Source of the DNA: an uncultured Alphaproteobacteria bacterium
GTDB taxonomy: Bacteria > Pseudomonadota > Alphaproteobacteria > Geminicoccales > Geminicoccaceae
DNA length: 64,000 bases
Reading direction: 5' to 3'
Assembly (NCBI GenBank): GCA_937995535.1
Contig: CALKJU010000054.1
Location: 1-64,000 of the forward strand
Part shown: in pieces, positions 40,866 to 52,033 of the stretch
How the letters are laid out: every line of letters begins with the position of its first letter
Position numbering within the stretch: the first letter of the stretch is position 1
The notes under the pieces: generated by a model
What the model was told of the DNA's origin: nothing
Seen by the model: only the letters and a program-made list of their open reading frames with translations
Databases searched by the model: none
Made by a program: the position numbers and the translations under genes

Positions 40866-41875
40866 GCGCCGGCGACCCCTCGGTCGGCGGCGCTCGCGCC
40901 GGTCCCAGCCGGTGGCTGTTCCGCCGCGCGTCGCTGCCGCTGCTCACCGCTGTGGCCGCGGCGCTCGCCCTCGGCCTGAACCTTGCCGCGTGGCTGAACG
41001 GTCCGCGGGCATCACGCACGCACGACGACGGCGCTGCGATCGGCGCGAGGGAGGAACCGGCCGAGGCGTCCGCGCAGCGCGGCCCCGCCGCGGCAGCGTC
41101 GGTGACCGCGCGGCACACGCTCGCCCCGCCGAATCCGCTGCGCCGTGCGCCGCCACCGGGCGCATCGCCGGAGGCGCGCCGGCCGGCCGGTAAGTCGGCG
41201 GCGTCGTCACCGTCCGCCGCAGTGCGCGGCTCGGTACCGGAGGTCGATCTCCCTGGCGCGGCGGCCCTCGAGCCGGCGGCCGGGCCCGACGAGCCCGTCG
41301 CCCCCTCTGGGGTGGCGGCATCGACGGAAGCACCGGAAGGGAGCTTGGCCGCTCGGCCGGCGATGCCGTCGTCGGTCGCGACCGACGGCGCGGGTATCCC
41401 GGCCGGCGGCGCCGCTGTCGCCGCGCCGATCACCTGTCCGACCAGCGTCGAGGGCCTCGAGGATGTCGCGGCCGACCTCGTCGCGCGCCGCGCGCGGTTC
41501 GACGAGCGGGAGATGGCCCTGCTGCTGCGCGCCGCGGCCCTCGAGGAGGCGGAGCGGCGGCTCGCGCAGCGCGCAGCGGAGCTGGAGCAGTTCACCGCCG
41601 AGCTGCAGACCCGCTCGGGCGAACTCGACGCCGCGCAGGCGGCGCGCATCGCCCGCCTCGTCAAGGTCTACGAGGCGATGAAGCCCAAGCAGGCGGCCGA
41701 GGTGTTCGACCGCCTGCCGCTCGATCTCGCGGTCGGGGTCGCAGCCGAAATGCGCGAGGCCAAGATCGCCGCTGTGCTCGCCGCGATGAGCCCCGACCGG
41801 GCGCAGCGCCTGACCACCGAGCTGGCCCGGCTCCGCCGCCCCGCCGTGGAGCCGGGTACGACGGGCTCCCGCTGA
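40862..41875 (+). CDS. motE: MotE-like flagellar protein (MgtE N-domain)
   Basis: 337 residues. One N-terminal membrane helix (LPLLTAVAAALALGLNLAAW) is followed by a long low-complexity Ala/Pro/Arg region (about residues 50-200). A heptad-rich helix follows (LEEAERRLAQRAAELEQFTA). The C-terminal MgtE-N/FliG-like domain reads YEAMKPKQAAEVFDRLP, AKIAAVLAAMSPDRAQRL. MotE proteins act with MotC as chaperones of the periplasmic stator in rhizobia. It closes the fliL-fliM cluster. Confidence 0.78.
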   Translation: MSAGDPSVGGARAGPSRWLFRRASLPLLTAVAAALALGLNLAAWLNGPRASRTHDDGAAIGAREEPAEASAQRGPAAAASVTARHTLAPPNPLRRAPPPGASPEARRPAGKSAASSPSAAVRGSVPEVDLPGAAALEPAAGPDEPVAPSGVAASTEAPEGSLAARPAMPSSVATDGAGIPAGGAAVAAPITCPTSVEGLEDVAADLVARRARFDEREMALLLRAAALEEAERRLAQRAAELEQFTAELQTRSGELDAAQAARIARLVKVYEAMKPKQAAEVFDRLPLDLAVGVAAEMREAKIAAVLAAMSPDRAQRLTTELARLRRPAVEPGTTGSR

Positions 41876-41978
41876 CCCCGGGCCCGTCGTCCGGCCGACA
41901 ACGGTCTGCCCGCCGACCGTTGCGCTCACCGCCACGCGCCGCGCATCATCGGGCGTCTCCGAACGTGGGGCCCCGCAG

Positions 41979-42536
41979 ATGCTTCGGCCGCCGATCCTGG
42001 TGCTCCTGCTAGCGCTCGCGGCTGCGCCGGTGACCGCGCAGAGTGCATCCGATACGGTCGCCACAGCGCGGCACGATCGCACCATGCGCGCCATCGAGGC
42101 GCGCCGCGTCACCCAACCCGGGCTGGCGGCGCGCGACGCGCGGGACGCCAGCGATGCGCTCGCGCGCGCTTCGGGCGGCCCGAGCGGGCAGGCGCTGCGG
42201 ACTGGCCGCCGGCTCGACGAGGTCGCCACCTCCCCGACGCTCGGTGGAAGCGGCCCGTTGCCGCCGCTCATTCCCCGCGCCGCCGACATCCTGTCGCGCA
42301 GCACGATGCCCGCGTCGCCGGGGCTCGGCGCCGATCCGCTCCACGTGGTCGATCAACTGATCGCGCGCGCCCGCGCCGCGGCGGCGGAGGGGCGATCGGG
42401 GGATGCCGCGGCCGATCTGCAGTTCGCCGAGCGGCAGCTCGGACGGCTGGCGGCGCCGCCAGCGGCTGCGCTCGCCGAGAGGCGCGCGGCGATCGACGCG
42501 CTGCGCATCGGCAGCGCCACACCGGCGCTGCACTAG
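41979..42536 (+). CDS. secreted protein of unknown function near the flagellar operon
   Basis: 185 residues with a signal peptide (LVLLLALAAAPVTAQ). The mature part is Ala/Arg-rich, with no cysteines and no domain I recognise; the last third (LIARARAAAAEGRSGDAAADLQFAERQLGRL) looks like two antiparallel helices. It follows motE by about 100 bp and may be an accessory of the flagellar gene set, but nothing in the sequence proves that. It overlaps the convergent pncB-like gene by 4 bp. Confidence 0.55.
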   Translation: MLRPPILVLLLALAAAPVTAQSASDTVATARHDRTMRAIEARRVTQPGLAARDARDASDALARASGGPSGQALRTGRRLDEVATSPTLGGSGPLPPLIPRAADILSRSTMPASPGLGADPLHVVDQLIARARAAAAEGRSGDAAADLQFAERQLGRLAAPPAAALAERRAAIDALRIGSATPALH

Positions 42537-43684
42537 GGCGACGCTGGCACCGCGTCGGCGCGCGCCGCCTGCGGGAACAGGAACTCGCGACCGACCTTGA
42601 CCCGCGGGACGCCGTCATAGGCGATCACGTCGGCCGTGGCGTAGGTCTCGGTCCAGCGCTCGGGCAGGTAGCTGCCGGTGCCGATCACGTCGATCGGCGC
42701 GCGGACGCTCGCCATGAGCTTGCACTTGCTCGGGCCGAACCCCGAGCTCGCGATGATCCGCACCGCCTTGTAGCCCGCCTCGTCGAGCCGCTCGCGGAGC
42801 CAGAAGATCGCCGCGGCGGTGACCCCGGTGCCGGTCAGCCAGCCCAACTCCTCCGGCGTGCGGTAGGTCCGGATCGCATGCGGCGCATGCCGTTCGAGCA
42901 CCGCATAGGACTGGGCGACGTCGAGGCCCTCGACGAACCGGCCGCCATGCGTGTCCAGCCGGATGCCGAGCCGCCCCTGGGCAGCGAGCTCCGGGAACCG
43001 CGCGCAGACGGCCAGCGCATCGCTCACCTCGCGGCCGAAATAGTCGACCAGGACGTTGAGCGGCTCGTCGGGGAAGGTGTCGTGGAACATCTCGGCCGCA
43101 CGGACCGTGCTGCCGGCATAGCCGATCAGCGCGTGTGGCATCGTACCGAGGCCCCGCGACTGGCCGAAATAGTGCGCCGTCTCGTCGGTGGCATTGCCGA
43201 TGAAGCCGCGCGCCCCGATCTCGCGCCGCGCGCGCTCGGAGCCGACGCTCGCCGCATAGGCCATCATCTCGGCCATCTCCGCGCCGGCGCAGTGCCGCGC
43301 GTCCATGGCGAGGAAGCCGACATAGGGCAGGTCGATGCACATGGTGTAGGCGTTGAATGCGGCGACGCAGGCCGGCCCGAGGCGCTGCAGGAAGACCGTC
43401 TCGAGGTCGACCAGGTGACGGAACGGTCCGGTGATGTAGAGCATCGGCTCGCCGGCCCCGACCCAGCCGCCCTCCTCGAAGCGCTGCTCGATCTCGACCC
43501 CGGCGCCACGCGCCTCCGCTACACGGTGCAGCCAGTCGAGGGCGAGCCGCGGTGAGCACAGCACCGGCCGGCGCATGAAGATCGCGTAGGTGACCCGGCA
43601 ATCGCCGAAGCGCTCGACGATCGCCCGGGTCCGTACGAAGTATTTGTCGGTGTAGCGGTCGATCTCGTCGCTACGGGGTGGCAT
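42533..43684 (-). CDS. nicotinate phosphoribosyltransferase-like protein
   Basis: 383 residues. NAPRTase features: DRYTDKYFVRTRAI at the N-terminus, FLQRLGPACVAAFNA, DARHCAGAEMAEMMAYAASVGS, GFIGNATDETAHYFGQSRGLGTMPHALIGYAG with the conserved GTMPH, LVDYFGREVSDALAV, and IASSGFGPSKC near the C-terminus. It would make nicotinate mononucleotide for NAD salvage. It is somewhat shorter than E. coli PncB (400). The 3' end overlaps the secreted protein by 4 bp. Confidence 0.82.
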   Translation of the reverse strand: MPPRSDEIDRYTDKYFVRTRAIVERFGDCRVTYAIFMRRPVLCSPRLALDWLHRVAEARGAGVEIEQRFEEGGWVGAGEPMLYITGPFRHLVDLETVFLQRLGPACVAAFNAYTMCIDLPYVGFLAMDARHCAGAEMAEMMAYAASVGSERARREIGARGFIGNATDETAHYFGQSRGLGTMPHALIGYAGSTVRAAEMFHDTFPDEPLNVLVDYFGREVSDALAVCARFPELAAQGRLGIRLDTHGGRFVEGLDVAQSYAVLERHAPHAIRTYRTPEELGWLTGTGVTAAAIFWLRERLDEAGYKAVRIIASSGFGPSKCKLMASVRAPIDVIGTGSYLPERWTETYATADVIAYDGVPRVKVGREFLFPQAARADAVPASP

Positions 43685-43754
43685 CGCGGCCCGTCCTCGG
43701 CGAAGGCGCGCGAGCTAACGGCGTGCCCCGAGCGCTGTCAATCGCGGCGCCGGG

Positions 43755-44219
43755 TCAGCTCGCCGCTGCTGCGCGCAGATCGATCTCGCCGTCGCGCCGG
43801 AACGGCACGCTGCCGAGCGCGCCACCGACGAGCAGATCACCTTCGAGGCGATAGGCGAAGCGGCCCTCGCTGCGCCCGAGAGCGGCGAGGCGCCCGACCA
43901 GGTCCGCCGTCTGCAGGCCCATTCGGACCGGCACGACCACCTCGCCCAGGCCCGGCAGCACGAACGGCTCGCCGCTGACGCCGCGCCCGAGCGCCGCACC
44001 GTCCAGGAACAGCCGTACGCGCAGACCATCGACCGCGAGTTCGCTCGGGTTGGGATTGACCAGCCGCAGCCGTGCCTCGAAGACCTGCTCGAGCAGCCCG
44101 ACCTCGACGGGCTGCAGCCCGACCAGGGAGGCCTCGATCGGCTCCCGGCCAGGGCGCATCGAGGCGCACGCGCCCGCCACGGTCAGCGGCAGGAGCGCCA
44201 ACAGGGTGCGGCGCCGCAT
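43755..44219 (-). CDS. LEA14-like (WHy domain) lipoprotein
   Basis: 154 residues. The signal peptide ends in VAGAC (Cys18), a plausible lipobox. The mature part is a single water-stress/hypersensitive-response (LEA type 2) beta-sandwich: LVGLQPVEVGLLEQVFEARLRLVNPNPSEL, VDGLRVRLFLDGAALGRG, VPVRM, ending YRLEGDLLVGGALGSVPF. These lipoproteins are common in Proteobacteria with no settled function. It is divergent from the acetoacetyl-CoA synthetase gene. Confidence 0.8.
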   Translation of the reverse strand: MRRRTLLALLPLTVAGACASMRPGREPIEASLVGLQPVEVGLLEQVFEARLRLVNPNPSELAVDGLRVRLFLDGAALGRGVSGEPFVLPGLGEVVVPVRMGLQTADLVGRLAALGRSEGRFAYRLEGDLLVGGALGSVPFRRDGEIDLRAAAAS

Positions 44220-44347
44220 CGACGGCCTCCCGGATCGCCCGGCGGCCCCAGCGGCCGCGGTGGCGCGTGATAGCGCCTCGGCTTGGCCGTGCCGAGACCC
44301 GGGGCGTATGATCGACGCAGTGAACGCGCCGAAGGGTGGCGAAGACC

Positions 44348-46273
<1,926 letters not shown>

Positions 46274-46283
46274 GGCGGACCGC

Positions 46284-47675
46284 TTGGCCGAGCGCATGGC
46301 GGCCGGTGTGGTGCTCCGTCCGTCCTGGCGCGAGGCGGGCTATCTCGCAACGCCGGCGCTGCTCGCCGTGGCCGCGCTGTGGCTCGTCGGCCAGCTAGCG
46401 ATCCTGCCGGCGCTGCTCGCCGTCCTGGCCACGGCCGGGCTCGCCCTCGGCTTGGCGGCTTGGCGTGCACGGGACCTGGCTCGCCTCGCGCGCTGGTTGG
46501 ATGGTGTCGGGAGCGCGGCCGGCGACCCGCCGCCGGAGATCGGCCCGCCGCTCGACGCGGTGGTCCAGCCGCTGGTCGAGGTCGGGCGAGCGGTGCGCCG
46601 GCAGCGCGCCGAGCTGGCCGGGCAACGCCGGCTCATCGAGGCGGTCCTGGGCCGGTTGCCGGACCCCGTCCTGTTGATCGGCCGCGAGCGCGTGATCCGC
46701 CTCGCCAACCCGGCTGCGGAGCGGAGCTTCGGCGGCAGCCTCGTAGGTCTGCCGCTGGGCCGCGCGGTGCGCGATCCGACCGTCACCGCCGCCGTGACCG
46801 CCGCCATCGAGACGGGCAGCAACAGCACGGTCACCTTCAGCCCGGCCGCGGACCGCCTGAAGCAGTTCGCGGCGCATGTCGGGCCCGTGCCGCTCGAGGA
46901 CGGCGCCACGGGCGTGCTGATGACCTTCCGCGAGCAGAGTGAGCAGGTGCTGATCGAGCGGATGCGCTCCGACTTCGTCGCCAATGCGAGCCATGAGATC
47001 CGCACCCCGCTGGCGGCGATCCACGGGCTGATCGAGACGCTGCAGGGGCCGGCCCGCGACGACGCCGCCGCGCGCGAGGCGTTTCTCGACACGATGGCGC
47101 AGGAGACGGCGCGGATGACGCGCCTCGTCGACGATCTGCTGTCGCTGTCGCGGATCGAGCTGGCGGCGCACCAGCCGCCGACCGAGCGTTGCGACGTCGA
47201 CCGGGTACTGGCCAGCGTCGTCGACCGGATGCGCCCGCTGGCGGCGAAGCGCCGCGTCCGTCTCGAATACGTCGACGGCGAGCCGTTGCCGCCGGTCCTC
47301 GCCGATACCGATCAGCTCCACCAGCTGTTCGTCAACCTCATCGACAACGCGATCAAGTATGGCGGTGGCAAGCCGGTGCGGATCGAAGCCGAGGCGCGCG
47401 CGGCGGCACCGGCCGACGCCGGCGGGGTGAGCGGCCGGCCCTGCGTGGTCGTCGCCGTCGTCGACCGCGGCGACGGGATCGCCGCCGAGCACATCCCCCG
47501 TCTGACCGAGCGCTTCTACCGGGTGGACAAGGCGCGCTCGCGCGGTCAGGGCGGCACCGGGCTCGGCCTCGCGATCGTCAAGCACATCGTCCGCCGCCAC
47601 GGCGGCCATCTCGAGATCACGAGCCAGCTCGGCAAGGGTAGCCGCTTCACGGTTTATCTTCCCTGCGCCGGCTGA
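46284..47675 (+). CDS. phoR: phosphate regulon sensor histidine kinase
   Basis: 463 residues from TTG 46284; ATG 46296 would give 459. Two adjacent N-terminal membrane segments (ATPALLAVAALWLVGQLAILPALLAVL) are followed by a PAS-like domain (LPDPVLLIGRERVIRLANPAAE). The kinase core has FVANASH237EIRTPLAAIHGLIETL, NLIDNAIKYG, DRGDGIAAEHIPRLTERFYRV and GGTGLGLAIVKHI. It phosphorylates PhoB when phosphate is low, under PhoU/Pst control. It stands first in the cluster, separated from phoB by the pst genes. Confidence 0.93.
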   Translation: MAERMAAGVVLRPSWREAGYLATPALLAVAALWLVGQLAILPALLAVLATAGLALGLAAWRARDLARLARWLDGVGSAAGDPPPEIGPPLDAVVQPLVEVGRAVRRQRAELAGQRRLIEAVLGRLPDPVLLIGRERVIRLANPAAERSFGGSLVGLPLGRAVRDPTVTAAVTAAIETGSNSTVTFSPAADRLKQFAAHVGPVPLEDGATGVLMTFREQSEQVLIERMRSDFVANASHEIRTPLAAIHGLIETLQGPARDDAAAREAFLDTMAQETARMTRLVDDLLSLSRIELAAHQPPTERCDVDRVLASVVDRMRPLAAKRRVRLEYVDGEPLPPVLADTDQLHQLFVNLIDNAIKYGGGKPVRIEAEARAAAPADAGGVSGRPCVVVAVVDRGDGIAAEHIPRLTERFYRVDKARSRGQGGTGLGLAIVKHIVRRHGGHLEITSQLGKGSRFTVYLPCAG

Positions 47676-47695
47676 GCGGGCATACCGCCACGCGC

Positions 47696-47713
47696 TCGTC
47701 ACGAGGCGGCCAT
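47696..47713 (+). promoter_or_regulatory. degenerate Pho-box-like sequence before the first pstS paralogue
   Basis: TCGTCAC-GAGG-CGGCCAT has the 7-4-7 layout of a Pho box and shares the ten bases GTCACGAGGC with the good box at 48926, but its second half is poor. It lies 59 bases before ATG 47772. It could be a weak PhoB site or an eroded copy. Confidence 0.35.
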
Positions 47714-47771
47714 AACGAGATCATCGATCGGGCGTCCGCGCCCGCATGCATCACCCTCGGAGTCGGCGCTC

Positions 47772-48803
47772 ATGTCCATCAAGGTCGTCCTCGCCGCCAT
47801 GATGCTCGCCGCGGCTCTGGTCTCTGCCCTGGCCGAACCGGCCGCAGCCCGCGAGCGGCTTCATGTGGTGGGGTCGTCGACGGTGTTTCCATTCACGATC
47901 GCTGTGGCGGAGAAGCTCGTCGCACGGGGCGCCGTGAAGCCGCCGGTCGTCGAGAGTACGGGGACCGGTGGCGGGATGCGGCTGTTCTGTGCGGGAGTGG
48001 GGCCTCGGTATCCGGACCTCACAGCCGCGTCGCGGCGCATGACGCGGTCCGAGTTCGAGGCGTGCAGCCGCAACGGTGTCGGCGAGATCGTCGAGATCCC
48101 CATTGGCTTCGACGGCATCGTCGTTGCGCACGGCGTGAACGGCCCTGACATGAGGCTGACGTTGACCCAGCTCTGGCTGGCCCTTGCCCGCACCGTGCCG
48201 GTCGACGGCGAGCTTGTCGCGAATCCGTTCGGGACGTGGAGCGCGATCGACCCGTCGCTGCCGGCGATCCCGATCCAGGTGCTGGGGCCGCCGCCGACCT
48301 CGGGCACTCGCGACAGCTTCGAGGAGCTCGCGCTCGACGTCGGCTGCCGCGAGCATGTCGAGGTCCGGCAGCTCGCCGAGCCGCGACGGACGGAAGTCTG
48401 CCGGAGCCTGCGCCAGGACGGCATGTTCGTCGAGGTTGGCGAGAACGACGCGCTGATCGTGCAGACGCTGCAGGCGAGCCCGGGCTCGTTCGGCGTGTTC
48501 GGCTTCGGTTTCAGCATGCAGAACGCCCACACGCTGAAGGGTGTGCCCCTCGACGGCGTCGAGCCGACCGCGGCGACCATTCGCAGTAGCCGCTACCCTC
48601 TCGCCCGGACGATGTACCTCTACGCGAAGATCGCGCACGTCGAGATCATCCAGGGGATGCGCGAGTTCCTCGCCGAGTACACCTCCGAGGCCGCGGTCGG
48701 CGACGACGGCTACCTGACCGCCCTGGGCCTCGTTCCGCTATCGGCCGAGATGCGCGAGGTGGTGGCGCGCGAGGCGGCGCGCCTGACACCGATGACGATG
48801 TGA
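47772..48803 (+). CDS. PstS-family phosphate-binding protein, divergent paralogue
   Basis: 343 residues with a signal peptide (ALVSALAEPAAA). It starts like PstS (LHVVGSSTVFPFTIAVAEKL, TGTGGGMRLFCAG, LTAASRRMTRSEFEAC), has PPTSGTRDSFEELAL, and ends with a PstS-like DGYLTALGLVPLS. Phosphate contacts in the GSST and SGT loops are retained. It differs much from the second pstS, so it may bind phosphate with other affinity or a related oxyanion. It lies directly between phoR and pstS2. Confidence 0.82.
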   Translation: MSIKVVLAAMMLAAALVSALAEPAAARERLHVVGSSTVFPFTIAVAEKLVARGAVKPPVVESTGTGGGMRLFCAGVGPRYPDLTAASRRMTRSEFEACSRNGVGEIVEIPIGFDGIVVAHGVNGPDMRLTLTQLWLALARTVPVDGELVANPFGTWSAIDPSLPAIPIQVLGPPPTSGTRDSFEELALDVGCREHVEVRQLAEPRRTEVCRSLRQDGMFVEVGENDALIVQTLQASPGSFGVFGFGFSMQNAHTLKGVPLDGVEPTAATIRSSRYPLARTMYLYAKIAHVEIIQGMREFLAEYTSEAAVGDDGYLTALGLVPLSAEMREVVAREAARLTPMTM

Positions 48804-48925
48804 GGCCGGGCGTGCCCGCGGCGCCGGTGGGCTGGCGACCCGCGTCAGAGAGCGGCCGTGCCACGGCGGCCGTTGCGCTCGCGGCCAGGGAGAATCGTGG
48901 AGCCGTGCCGACGCGAAGGAGCTGT

Positions 48926-48943
48926 TTGTCACGAGGCTGTCAC
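48926..48943 (+). promoter_or_regulatory. Pho box upstream of pstS2-pstCAB-phoU-phoB
   Basis: TTGTCAC-GAGG-CTGTCAC matches the PhoB-box consensus CTGTCAT-N4-CTGTCAT at 11 of 14 half-site bases with correct 11-bp periodicity. It lies 111 bases before ATG 49054. PhoB-P bound here would activate the phosphate transport operon. The rest of the 250-bp gap (48804-49053) shows nothing else. Confidence 0.75.
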
Positions 48944-49053
48944 TTCATCCTCGCAAAAGCCCCAAGGGCGGAACGTAGATGAGGCCCGGAGGCGCCGCGT
49001 CGGCCAGCAGGCCTACGATCGGGCGCAGAACGTCAGAGAGAGGGGATACCTGA

Positions 49054-50049
49054 ATGCACCGTCATTGCTGGCTCGCTACGGCCGCCGCCGTGGCTTTCGT
49101 CGCGACGGCGGGCGTCGCCGACGCCCAGGAGGCCACCGTTCTGATCGACGGCTCGAGCACCGTCTTCCCGATCTCCGAGGCGATGGCCGAGGAGTTCCAG
49201 AAGTCCACGGGCATCCGTACCGTCGTCGGCTTGTCCGGCACCGGTGGCGGGTTCAAGAAGTTCTGTCGTGGTGAGACCAACATCTCCGGCGCGTCGCGGC
49301 CGATCCGCACCGAGGAGATGGAGCTCTGCAAGGAGAACGGGGTCGAGTACATCGAGCTGCCGGTCGCCATCGACGGTCTTTCGGTCATCGTCCATCCGAA
49401 GAACGACTGGGCCGAATGCATGGACGTGGCCGATCTGAAGATGATGTGGGAGCCCGACGCACAGGACAAGATCAAGAACTGGAAGCAGGTGCGTGAGGAG
49501 TATCCCGACGCGCCGCTCAACCTGTTCGGCGCCGGCGTGGATTCGGGGACGTACGACTATTTCACACTTGCCATCGTCGGCAAAGAGCATTCCAGCCGCG
49601 GCGACTTCACCGCGACCGAGGACGACAACGTCACGATCCAGGGTGTGGCCGGGGATATCAACGCCCTGGGCTTCCTCGGATTGGCTTACCTCGAGGAGAA
49701 TCGGGACAAGGTGAAGCCCGTCGCCATTCGGCAGGCGGATGGATCCTGCATCGAGCCGACGCTCGAGACGGCCCGCGATGCGACCTACCAGCCGCTGTCG
49801 CGGCCGCTGTTCTTCTATGTCAACAAGGCGCACGCGGACGCGCACGAGCACGTCCGGAAGTTCGTCGAGTTCGTCATGGACCCGAAGCACGGAACGGAGC
49901 TGGTCGCCGAGGTCGGCTACGTGCCGTTGCCGGAGAAGGCCTTCGAGCTCGGCCAGAAGAAGTTCGCCGATCGCAAGACCGGCACGTTCTTTGGCGGTGG
50001 CTCGAAGGTCGGTGTGACGATCGAGGAGTTGCTCGCCAGCGAAGGCTGA
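49054..50049 (+). CDS. pstS: phosphate ABC transporter substrate-binding protein
   Basis: 331 residues with AGAGAGGGG before the ATG and a signal peptide ending in VADAQ. It has [57 protein letters not shown] and [17 protein letters not shown], and ends in [12 protein letters not shown]. It captures phosphate in the periplasm for PstCA. It is the main binding protein of the operon, with a Pho box upstream and a strong hairpin after its stop that may raise its level relative to pstC. Confidence 0.93.
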   Translation: MHRHCWLATAAAVAFVATAGVADAQEATVLIDGSSTVFPISEAMAEEFQKSTGIRTVVGLSGTGGGFKKFCRGETNISGASRPIRTEEMELCKENGVEYIELPVAIDGLSVIVHPKNDWAECMDVADLKMMWEPDAQDKIKNWKQVREEYPDAPLNLFGAGVDSGTYDYFTLAIVGKEHSSRGDFTATEDDNVTIQGVAGDINALGFLGLAYLEENRDKVKPVAIRQADGSCIEPTLETARDATYQPLSRPLFFYVNKAHADAHEHVRKFVEFVMDPKHGTELVAEVGYVPLPEKAFELGQKKFADRKTGTFFGGGSKVGVTIEELLASEG

Positions 50050-50062
50050 CAGCTTGTCATCG

Positions 50063-50091
50063 ACGGGACCGGCGCCACGCGCCGGTCCCGT
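50063..50091 (+). terminator. intercistronic hairpin between pstS and pstC
   Basis: A perfect 12-bp stem (ACGGGACCGGCG 50063-50074, CGCCGGTCCCGT 50080-50091) with a 5-nt loop begins 14 bases after the pstS stop. Such structures protect the upstream message or partly terminate transcription, giving excess binding protein. There is no long T-run. Confidence 0.6.
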
Positions 50092-50135
50092 TCCGTCTCC
50101 GAAAACAGGTCCTTACGACGCGGGATGCCAGCTAG

Positions 50136-51083
50136 ATGGTTGCGACAGCGGAACGAATCACCGTCATCACCGGTGAGCTGTTGCGTCCCAGCGAAGCGTT
50201 TCTGCAGCGCCGCCGGATCCGTGCGTTGGTCATGGGTTCGATTTTGTTCGGCGCCGCCGCGCTGTCCGTCTTCGTCACTGCGGCGATCATCTGGATCTTG
50301 ATCAGCGAATCGTTCATTTTTTTCCGCCACGTCCCGATTGTGGAGTTCTTGACGGATACGCAGTGGACGCCGGTGTTCGAGAATGCGCGGTACGGAATTT
50401 GGCCGCTTCTGTCGGGCACGCTCACCGTCGCGGCTGTGGCTCTGTTGGTGGCCATCCCGTTGGGCACCGTCCTCGCGATTTACCTCAGCGAGTATGCGCC
50501 GACCCAGGTGCGTGAGGTGGTGAAGCCGTTCCTGGAATTGCTGGAGGGTGTGCCGACCGTCGTCTACGGCTATTTCGCCCTGCTCTTCCTCACGCCGATC
50601 CTGCAAAAGTTCATCCCGGGCCTCGCCGGCTTCAACATGCTCTCGCCGGGGCTCATCATGGGCGTGATGATCCTGCCCTATGTCGTGTCGGTGAGTGAGG
50701 ACGCGATGCGGGCCTTCCCGAACCATTTGCGCGAGGGCGCTTATGCTCTGGGCTTCACGCGCTTCCAAACGGCAGTGAAGGTCGTGGTGCCGGGCGCGCT
50801 GTCGGGCATTTCGGCAGCCTACATCCTGGGCATGTCCCGGGCCGTCGGCGAGACGATGGTGGTCGCCATCGCTGCCGGCCAGAACCCGAACTTCACCTTC
50901 AATCCGCTCGAAGGTGCGGCCACGATCACAGCCTACATCGTGCAGATCAGCCTGGGTGACCTGCCGCACGGCTCGATCGCTTACGCGTCGATCTTCGCCG
51001 TGGGCCTGGTGCTCTTCCTGATCACGCTCTGCTTCAACATCCTTGGCTTCGTCCTGCGGCGCCGGTTCCGCGAGGTCTATTAG
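50136..51083 (+). CDS. pstC: phosphate ABC transporter permease PstC
   Basis: 315 residues with six membrane helices, the first at [20 protein letters not shown]. PstC hallmarks: [63 protein letters not shown] and the EAA loop [27 protein letters not shown]. It is one half of the phosphate channel in the inner membrane. pstA follows after 12 bases. Confidence 0.95.
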   Translation: MVATAERITVITGELLRPSEAFLQRRRIRALVMGSILFGAAALSVFVTAAIIWILISESFIFFRHVPIVEFLTDTQWTPVFENARYGIWPLLSGTLTVAAVALLVAIPLGTVLAIYLSEYAPTQVREVVKPFLELLEGVPTVVYGYFALLFLTPILQKFIPGLAGFNMLSPGLIMGVMILPYVVSVSEDAMRAFPNHLREGAYALGFTRFQTAVKVVVPGALSGISAAYILGMSRAVGETMVVAIAAGQNPNFTFNPLEGAATITAYIVQISLGDLPHGSIAYASIFAVGLVLFLITLCFNILGFVLRRRFREVY

Positions 51084-51095
51084 GAGGTCTTCGTC

Positions 51096-52022
51096 ATGGC
51101 CAGCCGCTCGCTGGAGATGATCGACTACACAAGTCTCATCCGGCGCAACCAGCAGATCGATTGGGCGTTCGGGATCGGTGGGGTCGTGGTCCTCGTGATC
51201 GCCCTGGGCACGCTGATCACCTTGCTCACCGACCTGGCAATCGACGGCCTGTCGCGGATCGACATGCAGTTCCTTTCCTCGTTCCCGTCCCGGCGCGCGG
51301 CGGAGGCGGGTATCCTGTCGTCGATCGTCGGCACGACGCTGGTCATGATCGTCACCGCCGCGCTGGCGATCCCGCTCGGTGTGGCGGCGGGTCTGTACCT
51401 CGAGGAGTACGCACCGAAGAACGCCGTCACCGACGTCATCGAGGTGAACGTGACCAACCTCGCCGGTGTCCCGTCGATCATCTACGGGCTGCTGGCTCTC
51501 GGTCTGTTCGTCTATGCGCTGGGGCTCGGACAAACCATCGTGGTCGGCGGCATGGTTCTCGCCTTGCTGATCCTGCCGGTGATCATCGTCGCCACGCGCG
51601 AGGCGGTCCGCTCGATCCCGCAGGCGGTTCGCGAGGGCTCGTACGCGCTCGGTGCGGACAAGTGGCAGACGATGCAATTCTACATCCTGCCGGCCGCGCG
51701 GCCGGGGATCCTCACAGGCGCCATCGTCGGGCTGGCCCGGGCGATCGGCGAAACGGCCCCGATCATCACGATCGGCGCGCTGACCTTCATCGCCTTCCTG
51801 CCGCCCTCGCCGATCCAGACGACCTTCCCGTTCATCAGTTTCGAGTGGTTGTGGTCGCCGTTCACCGTGATGCCGATCCAGATGTTCAATTGGGTATCGC
51901 GACCGCAGGCAGCGTTCCACATCAATGCGGCAGCTACGGGCGTGGTCCTGATGGCGATGACCCTGCTCATGAATGGGCTCGCGATCTGGATCCGGTACCG
52001 GATCCGCCGAACCATGAAATGA
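51096..52022 (+). CDS. pstA: phosphate ABC transporter permease PstA
   Basis: 308 residues, six membrane helices. Typical stretches are [103 protein letters not shown]. It pairs with PstC. The order pstC-pstA-pstB-phoU-phoB is the common alphaproteobacterial one, and pstB starts 11 bases downstream. Confidence 0.95.
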   Translation: MASRSLEMIDYTSLIRRNQQIDWAFGIGGVVVLVIALGTLITLLTDLAIDGLSRIDMQFLSSFPSRRAAEAGILSSIVGTTLVMIVTAALAIPLGVAAGLYLEEYAPKNAVTDVIEVNVTNLAGVPSIIYGLLALGLFVYALGLGQTIVVGGMVLALLILPVIIVATREAVRSIPQAVREGSYALGADKWQTMQFYILPAARPGILTGAIVGLARAIGETAPIITIGALTFIAFLPPSPIQTTFPFISFEWLWSPFTVMPIQMFNWVSRPQAAFHINAAATGVVLMAMTLLMNGLAIWIRYRIRRTMK

Positions 52023-52033
52023 GAGAGGGCGCC

